Origin: Melampsora larici-populina 98AG31
Taxonomy: Eukaryota; Basidiomycota; Pucciniomycetes; Pucciniales; Melampsoraceae
Direction: 5' to 3'
NCBI RefSeq assembly: GCF_000204055.1
Contig: NW_006768776.1
Span: forward strand, 22,105-86,104
DNA: 64,000 bases
Position 1 is the first letter of the stretch. Every line of letters begins with the position of its first letter. The position numbers and the translations under genes are program-made. The notes under the pieces are model-generated. The model did not search any database and was not told the origin of the DNA. It worked only from the letters and a program-made list of their open reading frames with translations. Below, one piece after another: positions 11,807-21,971 of the stretch.

Positions 11807-12140
11807 TGGTACTATAGTACTATAGTACTATCAGTTCAAGTACTATAGTACGGTATTAATATAGTACTATCTATAGTACTGTAGTACTGTCAGTTTGAGT
11901 ACTATAGTACGGTGGTAATATAGTACTATCAGTATTAGTACTATCAGTACCATTAGTACCATCAGGGCCCTGGAGAGCTTGTATTGAGGCACACAATATA
12001 AAAAAAATCTTACACTACATATCCTTCACAAGAGTTTGAACTCATGAGAACTTGATACAGATCCAGAAAACATAAATAGGAGCTCTCAGGGGTCCTTTCC
12101 GATGGTACTATCAGTACCATCAGTACCCATTAGTACGTAT
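11807..12140. repeat. TAGTACTA/CAGTACTATAG simple array (right part)
   Basis: Dense GTACTATAG and TACTATCAGTA units run to about 11965, with a second short cluster near 12108-12140. This is the continuation of the array interrupted by the hAT and the MITE. Confidence 0.75.
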
Positions 12141-12409
12141 GCAATAAATTCAATATATTCAATACATGAAATCAATGCAATACAATCAGAGCACTCAAAT
12201 TGGGATACTTTGTTGCTTTCATCATAAAAACATTTGCTGGATCTCATAAATTTGACAGTAAATTTTACAGAATCCAGTGAGGTGCTTTGAGATCTTAAGC
12301 TATAGGTTCTTCACATAATCACAAACATGTAAAAATCTGTTGCTTGACTCATTTGATGTTTTATGAATTTGGCATACTTTGAAGCTTTAAGCTTGACCCC
12401 TCTTACTAC

Positions 12410-12550
12410 ATCCAATATATACAATATATACAATATACCCAATACATACACTACATACACTACATACAATACATACAATACATACAATACATACAATACA
12501 TACAATACATACAATATATACAATATATACAATATATACACTATATGCAA
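12410..12550. repeat. ATACAATACATACA simple array
   Basis: The array consists of runs of TACAATACATACA and TATACAATATA. Similar arrays of the same or complementary phase lie at about 13675-13900 and 14195-14380. Y/I/N-rich frames across them are translated repeat. Confidence 0.9.
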
Positions 12551-12555
12551 TTACA

Positions 12556-12701
12556 GTACTCAAAGCAACTATATTTATGTAACATAGTTGCCATATATAG
12601 TTTTTTTGGCGGGGAATATACTTCATACTTTGTCTGTTTGTTTCCCCGCCAAAAAAACCTATATACAACAACTATGTACGTGGACATGTAGCTTCAAGTA
12701 C
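12556..12701. mobile_element. Foldback element copy 1 (GTACTCAAAG family)
   Basis: Ends are GTACTCAAAGC and GCTTCAAGTAC. The interior folds through TTTTTTTGGCGGGGAA and TTCCCCGCCAAAAAAA. The element is about 146 bp, non-coding, and embedded in a TACAATA array. Confidence 0.7.
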
Positions 12702-12802
12702 TGCAAATATATACAATATATGCAACATATACAAAGGGATCCCATATATGAAGTATATGAAGTATATTTAATATATTTAGTGTAAACAGTGTATAAACTC
12801 AT

Positions 12803-13467
12803 GGTACTCAAAGCTGTGTATACTTTCCTGTGTATAGTTTTTTGTTTTGTTTTTTTTGCAGCTAGACATGACCCAGAAAAAGTATGTCTTTTGTTTGAAG
12901 CTCAACAATATGTACTTCTAACAATGCTGCCACAAATATGATACTGGTCTCTTATTGACAATACTCAGTAAAGTAACGGGCATACAATACTAGAGAATCT
13001 GAGCCTCATTGGCATAGTTTTACCCACAATATGATACTCAGTAAAGTATTGCAATGGCAATACTTGCCGCCCATTACCTAGTACTGTATCTTGTCACAAT
13101 AACAATCAGATACTGATACTGTATCATAGTATTGCACTCCCAGACACAAAAACAATAGAGATTGTGAACTTGATACTTCCCTGGGCCCATTCCGGTATCA
13201 TACTTGGGGGCAATACAATACTCAGTAAAGTAACACTATATGTACAAGATACTGCCAGGAGGATTGGGCAGTAACGTATTGTTGCTGCAATACTGATATT
13301 GACATTACAATACCCAAATAAAACTACAATACCGCTACCATACCGATACTGGTAAAGTAATTGTGGCAGTGTTGCTTCTAAGCCAGAAACATAGATTTCC
13401 TGGTTGTGTATAGTTGTGCAGGCAGAAAAAAACTATGTACAACAAAGTATACACAGCTTTCAGTACC
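12803..13467. mobile_element. Foldback element copy 2, split by a hAT MITE
   Basis: The left half 12803-12921 starts GGTACTCAAAGCTGTG and the right half 13375-13467 ends CACAGCTTTCAGTACC. The two halves pair (GTGTATAGTTTTTTG with the downstream complement) once the insert 12922-13374 is removed. Confidence 0.7.
12922..13374. mobile_element. hAT MITE related to the 5758 element
   Basis: Ends CAATGCTGCCACAAAT and ATTGTGGCAGTGTTG are close to those of the autonomous hAT at 5758 (CAACGCTGCCACAAAT). The same ACTTTACC and AGTAAAGTAAC subterminal motifs are present. CTTCTAA flanks both sides (12915-12921 and 13375-13381). At 453 bp with no reading frame, it is probably a deletion-type derivative that the hAT transposase could mobilise. 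Confidence 0.82.
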
Positions 13468-13500
13468 TCAAATATAAATACAACATACAATATATACAAT

Positions 13501-13659
13501 AAGGGTACTCAAAGTAAAGTATGTAGCACTACATACTTTTTGCTACATACTTTTTTGGCGGGGACAAAGAAAAAAATATACTTTTGGCCTTGTCTTCCCC
13601 GCCAAAAAAAGTATATAGCAACAAGTACATACACATACATACTTACTTTGAGTACCCTT
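13501..13659. mobile_element. Foldback element copy 3 (GTACTCAAAG family)
   Basis: Ends are AAGGGTACTCAAAGTAA and TTACTTTGAGTACCCTT. Inner arms TTTTTTGGCGGGGA and TCCCCGCCAAAAAA match copy 1. The element is about 159 bp and non-coding. Confidence 0.75.
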
Positions 13660-14382
13660 AATAAATACAATATCCCATATATACAGTATTATACAGTGTA
13701 TACACCATATATAATATGTATATACAACATATACAACATATACAACATATACAATACATACAATACATACAATATACAATATATACAATGTATGCAATAT
13801 ATAGCACCTCACTAATTTGTATATATTGTATATATTATATGTATTTTATGTACTGTATGTATTGTGTGTATTGGGTATATTGGATATATTGGATGTAGTA
13901 AGAGGGGTCAGCTTCAACACTTTTGAGTTTCACACTTGTGGATCAGGTAAACTTTATAGTTTTTTGAGCTGTAAAAAGTGTGCCTAATTCATAAAAGATC
14001 AAATGAGTCAAGTAACAGATTTTTACATGTTTGTGATTATTTGAAGAACCTATAGCTTAAGCTACAGCTATAGGAATTGGTACTCTCAAAAGCATTTTCT
14101 GGATCTCATAAATTTGACAGTGAATTTTACAGAATCCAGTGAGGTGCTTTATGACAAAAGTATCCAAAAATCTCAATTTTAGCACTCTTATTGTATTGCA
14201 TTTATTGTATGTATTGAATATATTGCATATATTGCATTTATTGTATGTATTGTATGTATTGTATGTATTGTATGTATTGTATGTATTGTATGTATTGTAT
14301 GTATTGTATGTATTGAATGCATTGTATACATGGTATACATTGTATACATTGTGTATGTATTGTATGTATTGTATGTATTTAT

Positions 14383-14533
14383 GGTACTCAAAGCTATATA
14401 TGTACACGTGTATATTTGCTGTATCCTTTTTTTTGACAGGTAAAAACAAAAATGTACTTTTGAAAGTATTTTCCTTGCCAAAAACAAACTATATACGGCA
14501 ACTACATACATAGAAATAGTTGCTTTGAGTACC
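14383..14533. mobile_element. Foldback element copy 4 (GTACTCAAAG family)
   Basis: Ends are GGTACTCAAAGCTA and GTTGCTTTGAGTACC. The internal GACAGG/CCTTGCC arms are a diverged form of the GGCGGGG/CCCCGCC arms in copies 1 and 3. It is embedded in a TGTATGTAT array. Confidence 0.72.
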
Positions 14534-14539
14534 GTAATT

Positions 14540-16156
14540 GTATATGTTGTATGTATCACCCCCTTTGGTGACAAAAGTTGCATGAAGTTACATATGCAAC
14601 TTTTGCATCACAGTGAGAAAGTTTCTCTCCATGTTGGTATGTATATCAAAACTTCCTTATGTGAAGACATTCACTAAACTTGTCAAAGGTCACATTTATA
14701 CAATTGCTAAACAGTTTAACTGTGTGTTTGCCATTTGATAAAATCAATCTATGATTTATTCAAGTTTGTAAGTCATCATTGATGTGTAAATCAAGTACAA
14801 AGAACTTGATTCATCCCATTTTACCTTTGTCTCCCTCATCTTTGTTTCCATTGACACCATATTGAGTTCCAATTTTTGATTGTTTATACGGGATAAGGCA
14901 GAAGTTCACCAGATTTGCTTATAAACCATTCAATCCATTGATATTGATCATAATCAAGTTACTTTAAAAGCAATTTTTCATGGTTTTTATTCTCTATCAA
15001 CTACTTGTCATACTCATCCTCAATCATCAAACAGTCAAATTAAGTGTCTCATTCCAAGACTTTTCATTCCTGCTTCATATTTAGTAATCATCTTTGGACT
15101 TAGGAGAGCTTTTGGTCATGCTCCTGAACAACTTGTTATAACTCAATGCAGTGAAGGTTGTTTACCAAAATGGGGAAAAAAGATTTAGCTCAATGTTGGG
15201 CTACTAGTAGCTACTAGTCTCACAAACACATTTAGTGATCACCCTAAAAAAATCAAATCAGTTCATTTGATCAATAGGAGTACTTCAAGCTTGATACCAA
15301 GTATTCAATTCAAAACAATGAGGTTTTGATTCAAAAGCTTCCAAGTCAAAAGAATAAGAATTATGATAGGTGTAATTCAAATGATTAATGTCTTGAGGGA
15401 TGATATTGAAGAGATCTCTGACTTACTTGTCTCAATATTTTCAAGAGACAAGGGAAAGTTGATGTACAAAAATTCACGTGAAATTGAACTATAAATGAGG
15501 TATATGTGTGTATTGTGAGTCAGCCATCATTATCTTTACCATTAAACAAACTCAAAGTAAAATAACCTTCATACAATCCATCAAAACTTTGGTGCCATTT
15601 TTCAAGATTTACAGTTTTCAACAAAAGTCAGTCAGATCAAATTCTACAAAAGAGAAAGAGAACTCCTGTGAGATTCTTTTTATGTGGCATATTTACAATA
15701 GAAATCTCAATTGATGATAAGATGTTCATTTCATTTTGCCAAAAATTCTTTTGAATATCAGAATCCAAGGGAAAACAATGATGACCTTTATAATTTAGGA
15801 AAGAAATGACAATATATAAAATGCTTAAGTATACATAAATATCTTCAAGAATAAAAACCAAAAAATTGGTACAAAATCCACAATATAAAACTTGTTCAAG
15901 AATGATTCCTGTCCAAGAGATGATCTAATTCCAACCCAAATACACATCCAAAGTTTTTCAATGTTAGCACATTTTTGTCCAACAGATGATTCTCCATCAC
16001 CTTTTCCTCTCCCTAATTCTTCTTCCTTTCTGTGAATTTTTTCCTTCAAGATTATCAAGTATTGGGGATGAAGATGAAGATCAGGGTTTACTAGGTTATA
16101 TACATGATTTAACTAATTTTTGATGTTCTTCCATGTTATATTCTGCAAGTATCAAA
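14540..16156. other. No recognisable gene
   Basis: This is AT-rich DNA with only short open frames. Nothing was recognised on either strand apart from a short hairpin near 14555-14585 (CACCCCCTTTGGTGACAAAAG). It may be degraded repeat DNA. Confidence 0.5.
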
Positions 16157-16267
16157 CACTGCGTCCGCCAGAGCCGTTCTCGACGTCGAGATGGTCATAA
16201 ACTACAAAGGGGCCCTTTGTAGTCGGCAACGTTCTTGACGTCGAGAACGACTCTGGCGGATGCAGTG
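16157..16267. mobile_element. 111-bp GC-rich hairpin element, CACTG ends
   Basis: Left arm CACTGCGTCCGCCAGAGCCG pairs with right arm CGACTCTGGCGGATGCAGTG, and the stem continues through TTCTCGACGTCGAGA. The centre AAAGGGGCCCTTTGTAGT is also self-complementary. AAA flanks both sides, which would fit the 3-bp target of CACTA-type (EnSpm) transposons, although that ending is CACTA in the classical family. Non-coding. Confidence 0.65.
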
Positions 16268-16593
16268 AAAGGATACCTCTTCTCTATATCAATATCCATA
16301 ACCCCAACTCCCTTTTGTACGCGTAGATTAAAAAATCCCAATCAGAACCCTTTTGCACATATCAGCGAGATCATTGCTGAGGGTAAGTACAGCCATACAC
16401 TCGCTTACTACTGCAGTGTCATAGCCTTTCTTGAGCACTCGACCCTGCTCTGCGGGGCCTTACCTATTGTGATTTGTCTCAAGAGTCGATCATTGTTATC
16501 AACAACACAGTGCCTGATAAAAATGAAGATATGAATATAGTCAATCTCAGATCTATCTAAAGCTTGACTTAAAAGGACTCACCAATGATTTTT

Positions 16594-17804
16594 TCAGGAT
16601 CGAGCAAACTTAGAGTGTTCTTCTTCAGTTAGCTCTTCAGGTGTATTCGAGGTATTGATTCCCAACTTGCCAATCATCTCAGCATGATTGGCGCTGATCT
16701 CTTTGACCTTGATTGCAAGGCACAATTGATTGAAAAGAGCTGTATCTGATTGAGTTGACTTGTGAAAGTGCCGTGTATATTGGCAATTGGTTTTGGTGTT
16801 TTGCAATCTGCTCTCGAAGCTGTTGATGTAAGAAGATCATGGTAAGTGTTCGGTGATGTTTCTATGATAACAGTCAAATACCCTCACTTAGCAGCATGAG
16901 TGCCATTGATGATATTGTTAAGATTGGTAGTCTTATCCGTTTCAAGTGTTCTTGGTCAATTGGTTAATGATCTTGAGCAGGGTAAAGGGTATGAATGGTA
17001 AAGATAAGATTGAGTTGTATGTGTTGAATTCATTTGTTTGTAGTTTGATGAAAGCTCGGCAAGATTGGTAATTGAAGTTTGGTAATTGATCGAGAGGTTT
17101 GGTTACTTCAATTTGCTGTGAGTCGTAACAGATATCGATGAATTTTAGAAAAATGAGAATGATAGGTTCAGAGCAAGATTATCCTGGTTTGGTGAGGTAT
17201 CTTGTTGAGTCGGTGGAGAGATGGATTGGGTCGCATTGGATCTATAAAACCTCGGTTAAAAAGGGCATTGAGTCAGTTGGAACTGTTGCTTCCGAGGTAA
17301 TGACTAGGGAATTCGACTAAATATCAAATATCCTTACCTCCAGAGCTTGGAAATTGAAATCCTTGGTCAGTTTATGACTTGGAGAGGTTCATTCGGATGA
17401 GGCAATTGTGTCGGTATTAGGTCACTGAATAGTCAGTTAGATTCAGTCAGAGGATATATCGGCTTGGGATAGCCTCGGTTAATGGTCGGATGATTAAGTT
17501 GGTTAGATTTTGATCGGATGCATCAAATCGGTGGTGTCTTGGTTGATATAAGTCGGTAGATACTCGGATACGAAATCCAAGGAGTCCTCGGATTTTAGTA
17601 TCCGAGTCAAAATTGTTGGCAGTGCCTGAGCCCCTCGCGGGCCATTTTGGAGTCAAGGTCCAGCCGTGCCTGGAATTGACCCAACTCACGCTCCTGCTGG
17701 AGGTTAGACACCTTGGTCTGCTCAAGATGTTGTTTGAGTGCTTGTGAGGTGAGTTCATTGGCCTTTTCAGCTGCTTGGCTGCTTTTGAGGGTCACATTGA
17801 CCAT
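16594..17804 (-). pseudogene. Degraded gene relic with a coiled-coil stretch
   Basis: Two protein-like stretches share the minus strand. Positions 17607-17804 encode SQAAEKANELTSQALKQHLE followed by more alanine-, glutamine- and leucine-rich, coiled-coil-like sequence. Positions 16594-16806 encode LFNQLCLAIKVKEISANHAE and NTSNTPEELTEEEHSKF. Between them lie stop codons and a hairpin around ACTCGGATAC/GTATCCGAGT (17571-17611). The composition recalls the tails of transposon accessory proteins, but no family was identified. Confidence 0.25.
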
Positions 17805-18056
17805 ATCACAGTGTCATTTTACTACTCACTGGCAGGCCAGTGAGTACGTCCAGCTCAATCCAATCTCGATCCAATCTCAAATCCATGTCAGTTCAATATC
17901 AATCCAATCTCAATGTTTGGCCTAGAGTAGCAGACAAACAACCTTCCAGAATGAACTGGAATAAAGTTTGGTTGCATTTCCACACATGGAGGTGTCAGAA
18001 TGTCTGGAAGGTTTGAGAGATTATGCAGCCCATGCATATCCCCCACTCAATACCGC

Positions 18057-18092
18057 AATTGCTCCACAATTTTTTGCAATTGTGGAGCAATT
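18057..18092. repeat. Perfect hairpin in a GC-rich island
   Basis: AATTGCTCCACAATT (18057-18071) is exactly complementary to AATTGTGGAGCAATT (18078-18092) with a 6-base loop. Nearby GCGGAGYG/GCGCTCCGC pairs recur between 18130 and 18230. This looks like the inside of a small palindromic element whose ends could not be set. Confidence 0.6.
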
Positions 18093-18614
18093 GTGTAGCA
18101 ATTTTTGGCTGCGCAATGGCCCCGCTATATGTAGCGGAGCCTGCGCTCCGCACTAAGAGGGCTGCAAATTCACATAGCGGAGTGAGCGCTCCGCAACGGG
18201 CCAGGTCCAGGGCTTCTCCGCTATATAGCACAGAAATACCCTATGCCCAGGCGGCTGGGGTACACCTTCCTTTTACCTTCTCAATATTTCGTCAGACTCA
18301 CAATTCACTACTTTACCTAATAGTTTTCAACTACAATCAAGTACTTTACGTAATCTATTCATTCACCCCATTTCACTACACTCCATGGTCCATTACGACA
18401 GAACCAGAATGGACAAGTTCAACTACGCTAGAACCAACACTTGGGAGACTCTTCGAAAGGTGGTTGACAACTGTCTGACAATCTTTCCTATGCTCACAGT
18501 CACCTGTGGTCCTAATCGATTTCAAATCATCATAAAGTACGTCCTTATTGGGTTTGAATTCTCTAACTTCGCTGATCTGAAGTAAAGTAACCATCTTATC
18601 TGAACTACATCGCC

Positions 18615-18908
18615 ATGGTTTCTTCCAAAAACTCGTCGCAATCACAATCACAATCACATAGCTCTACTTTGCTTCAAGTTCTGGGTCAGAAATTAACTGT
18701 CCCTTCCAGAAACCTGCAACCACCCAGCCCTGCTCGCCTCCAAGCAGGGTTTGTGATTCCCCCAAAGGATTCCCGTACCACTGTTTCTCAATCACCGACA
18801 CCTAGTGAGAATGGTTCACCCAGATCCAAGATTGTTCCTAGTCAGACTGCATCTCCTCAACCTCGGGAGCATCGGACAATCCTATATCTTCTGATAATGA
18901 TCACATGA
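18615..18908 (+). pseudogene. Possible hAT N-terminal relic
   Basis: The open frame is serine- and proline-rich and contains FVIPPKDSRTTVSQSPTPSE. That resembles MVIPPSDSRKAVPSDVESES in the N-terminal region of the hAT protein at 6259. No BED finger or catalytic exon follows, so at most this is a detached 5' fragment. The similarity is in a low-complexity region and may be coincidental. Confidence 0.25.
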
Positions 18909-18909
18909 T

Positions 18910-20250
18910 AATTATCAGCTGATAATACATGACAATACTGTGTTTGTCTACAAACATAACAGTATTTCCGTAGTGACCCGAGCCTGATTATGCTGCGCAC
19001 GGGGCTCGCTAGCGCTGTGCTACCCTCCATTCAATACCTCCTTCAACCCATAGCCCTCCTACCTTTGCCACACAACTTGTCCGTTGCCCTCCCTTTTTTA
19101 ATTCGCTCAATGTTCAAACAAATGCAACAAACCCACAAGTTCTCATTCAAATCAAAACATTTTGACTCAAGCATCACATCAGACGATCACAGACAAATTA
19201 GAAGACAAACGAGCAAAGTTAATCAATTGCCATACAATTCTCGCATTACGTGGTTCAATTATCTATTCCAAGATAGGAAGACCAGCACTCTCTTGTCATT
19301 TGGCTTCCATGTGACGGTTAAATTTCCTCAAACATAATTGGATTCATGAAAAACTTGAAGACAAATTTGAGCAATCAATCTTTCCTTGCATCGATAATCT
19401 TAGGTACCAAAAAACAATCAACTCTCATATCCTCTTGCTTTGATATATACATCTATGTACCTTCATTTTGAAAGATTATACAGGCCTACTTATGTATTCA
19501 TTTTTAAATCACCTACTTCGATTTCTGATCTATCTCATCAATCATCATCAAACTATCATTCAAACCAATTTGTATTATTGATCAGACTTTATAATTTACT
19601 GATTTCAAATGATTCAAACCAATTGATTAATCGATTTGCTGACATTGTTGTAAAAATTGTGAATATATCAGCTTTATCAAACATTAATCCAAACTTGAGG
19701 ATCCCAAGAAAGATCCTCCAAGAATTTCAAAAATCCACCAGCACCAAATGTATGAGAATATAACCAGATATAGTCTATTCTTTTTGATGAGAAGGTTTAA
19801 GGTTTACTCGATCATGGATTTGTGACTCAGCTGCCAAGTATGTTGTCTTTCTTTGTCTTTCTTGTTTGATTTTGACAAAAGTCAATCATGTTCAATTTGG
19901 TTGTCTGCCACATAGCCTTGTTATCTATCTTGCCGCTGTCAGCACTCAGAGCTGGTATACTTGCTTCAGCATGATCATGCAGACCTGCTGCTAACAAAAA
20001 TGTTTTGATGATGTGTTATTTGCATAAGTATACAGGGTGTATGATATTGATGGCTACGTATACCCATGACATGTGGGCCGCAGGCAATCACGTGGCGGAT
20101 GTTGTGGTAGACTTGTGATTTAAAAATGGATCGGGTATAAGCATGGCACTAGGATTGTATTATGCCTGTAAAAGAAATTCTTGATTTCTGTCTGATAATT
20201 ATCAGTGTTCATACGAAAGTCAGATCTACCCTCAACCTTGGCCTTCAGCT
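18910..20250. other. No recognisable gene
   Basis: Only short frames are present. The 13-bp palindrome-containing word TGATAATTATCAG occurs at 18906 and again at 20193, bracketing this stretch. Confidence 0.45.
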
Positions 20251-20864
20251 CCTGTGAAGACAAAGTCCATTCTCCTCTTGGGCTACTGAGAAGCCTAGTA
20301 GAATGAAACGGTCTGGTGCCCCGGTCCCCCGGGGCCCAGGTCAAGTGTGAGCAAAGCGTCACCCAAGGGTACCTCCCTTACACGAAGTCAAGGAGGTACG
20401 GGTTTGGGGAAGCGCAGGGCCCCGGCCTGGCCTTGGTTCAGCTGAACCAATCTGGGTTGGTTCTCTGAGACCCGTGGCTAAGTCGGGGTCCTCCATCTCA
20501 ACCCCCCCTCCCCCCTGTTGAGGATGGGCCTGCTCATGTATGGCGTGCACCGGGAAACCCCCTACTCGGGTGCCTCCTAGAGCGCCTACGAGCCTACCGG
20601 GCACGCCCCACTCCCGCTCGACTGGTCTCGGCAGCCTATTCTCAAATTCAATTTATTAAGGTTTTCTTCTTACTCCTTCCTACCATGCGATCGACGGTTC
20701 AATACGCCACCTCATGTTTTCAACGTCAACCAGGCTCATGCTGGCTTCTCTCAACTCATGTTTATGTCAGTCTCTCTGGACGGTCTCACTTAAAAACCTT
20801 AAACCGTGTTAGTCTCAAGGTCACGTTCGTGTCTCGTTCTCACCTCGAGTTATATCATTTCATT

Positions 20865-21935
20865 TCACTTCATCAATTTCATCTTCGTCGCCCAATCTTT
20901 GTCCTCGATGGCTTCTAAAAACTTCTCCGAGTCCTTTATCTCTTCCTTGGTGTACAGTACTAAGTAACGAAGGTAAGCTAACGATGCCCAACGGCCTTGA
21001 CGGGCGATTCTTTCCATCTTTCCTCCCAGGTTGAATCTTAGGGATGCGCCTCCCACGCGGAAGGAGTGACCACTCCACGTCGCTGGGCTTGTTCGTCCCC
21101 AGACTTTGCTGACGCAGTTCAAGAACCGTTGTTTCGATAGGGGTCGAGGTGAGTCTTTCTCCATGGTCGAGAAAAGTATGCTATCTGGATTCTGATTTGG
21201 GTGTCTCTCCATCCAGCGTTTTAGAGTGATAACAGGGTCTAGCACATTCAGTTGCTGTTGGAGGTGTATCACTTGTACCTCTCCCGGCTTCGCCGTTTTT
21301 GCTTTGCGGAGGTGTAGCTTTGCGAAGTATGTGCCTTTGATAGATCCGAATTCGACGTGTCTCCGGAGCAGCGCGCCGCTCTCGATGGTGGTTCTTGTCA
21401 ATTCCCCCAACCGTGCCATTCCCCAGAAGGCTATTAGGGCGATCGTGCAAGTGAGCTGTTCCGTGTCTGAACCGTTATAAGTCTCTCGCATAAGGTTGAA
21501 GATCTGTCTTATCATGATCGGTCGTTTCAATGTTACTAATGACTTCTCTTCCTCGCTCCGCTTCGTAGCATTCAACTGGGTTTTTACGACTTCTTGGTCG
21601 GCCGTCGGTCGAGATGTATGTCTCACAATGTGCCAAGCCCTGATTCCGTCGAGGTACTTTTTGATGGTCACCGAGTTTAGAGGTCTGTCTGGTCTGTCTC
21701 CTAGTTCTTTGCTTGATCCGCTCGCCCACGCGACGAAATCGTATATATCTTTGTCGATGATTCTATTGTCTGCGTTGAAAGATCCTGATGTTTTCTCTTT
21801 GAATTCTTTGAATTTCGAAACCCCAGAGTTGTAGCCTGCGAGGGTTGTTTTTGCCCAGCTACCGGATGCGGCATGACGGCCTGCTCTCGATGCGTTTGCT
21901 GAGGCGTCGACGAAGTGGCGGGGGAGATCTGGCAT
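20865..21935 (-). CDS. Tyrosine recombinase of the DIRS-type element
   Basis: The 356-residue open frame carries the catalytic signature of the phage-integrase family: R175 in GMARLGELT, a basic region LRKAKT around 210-215, H290 and R293 in SGHSFRVGG, W316 in GRWAS and Y324 in YLRYLV. In DIRS-type elements this enzyme is thought to integrate a circular cDNA without making a target duplication. The start ATG lies 36 bases beyond the stop of the RT gene upstream. The frame is intact, so the recombinase could still be functional. A host Cre-like enzyme is unlikely given the neighbours. Confidence 0.9.
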   Translation of the reverse strand: MPDLPRHFVDASANASRAGRHAASGSWAKTTLAGYNSGVSKFKEFKEKTSGSFNADNRIIDKDIYDFVAWASGSSKELGDRPDRPLNSVTIKKYLDGIRAWHIVRHTSRPTADQEVVKTQLNATKRSEEEKSLVTLKRPIMIRQIFNLMRETYNGSDTEQLTCTIALIAFWGMARLGELTRTTIESGALLRRHVEFGSIKGTYFAKLHLRKAKTAKPGEVQVIHLQQQLNVLDPVITLKRWMERHPNQNPDSILFSTMEKDSPRPLSKQRFLNCVSKVWGRTSPATWSGHSFRVGGASLRFNLGGKMERIARQGRWASLAYLRYLVLYTKEEIKDSEKFLEAIEDKDWATKMKLMK

Positions 21936-21971
21936 ACTCTGGTCTGGTTCTGGGTTGGGTGAGGACTCGCC

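Larger units (their letters stand above)
12226..14160. repeat. Long inverted duplication around simple repeats
   Basis: The block 12310-12415 (around CATGTAAAAATCTGTTGC and the end CCCCTCTTACTACATCC) returns inverted at about 13880-14055. A neighbouring block around GGATCTCATAAATTTGACAG occurs in the same orientation at about 12239 and 14099; it is itself an imperfect palindrome. Between the arms lie simple arrays and three foldback elements. It may be one large foldback unit or a duplicated landing region. Confidence 0.65.

Noticed and set aside
12311..14583. Several Y/I/N- or V/L/Y-rich frames on both strands
   Set aside because: They follow the TACAATA/TGTATGT arrays exactly and shift with the repeat phase.
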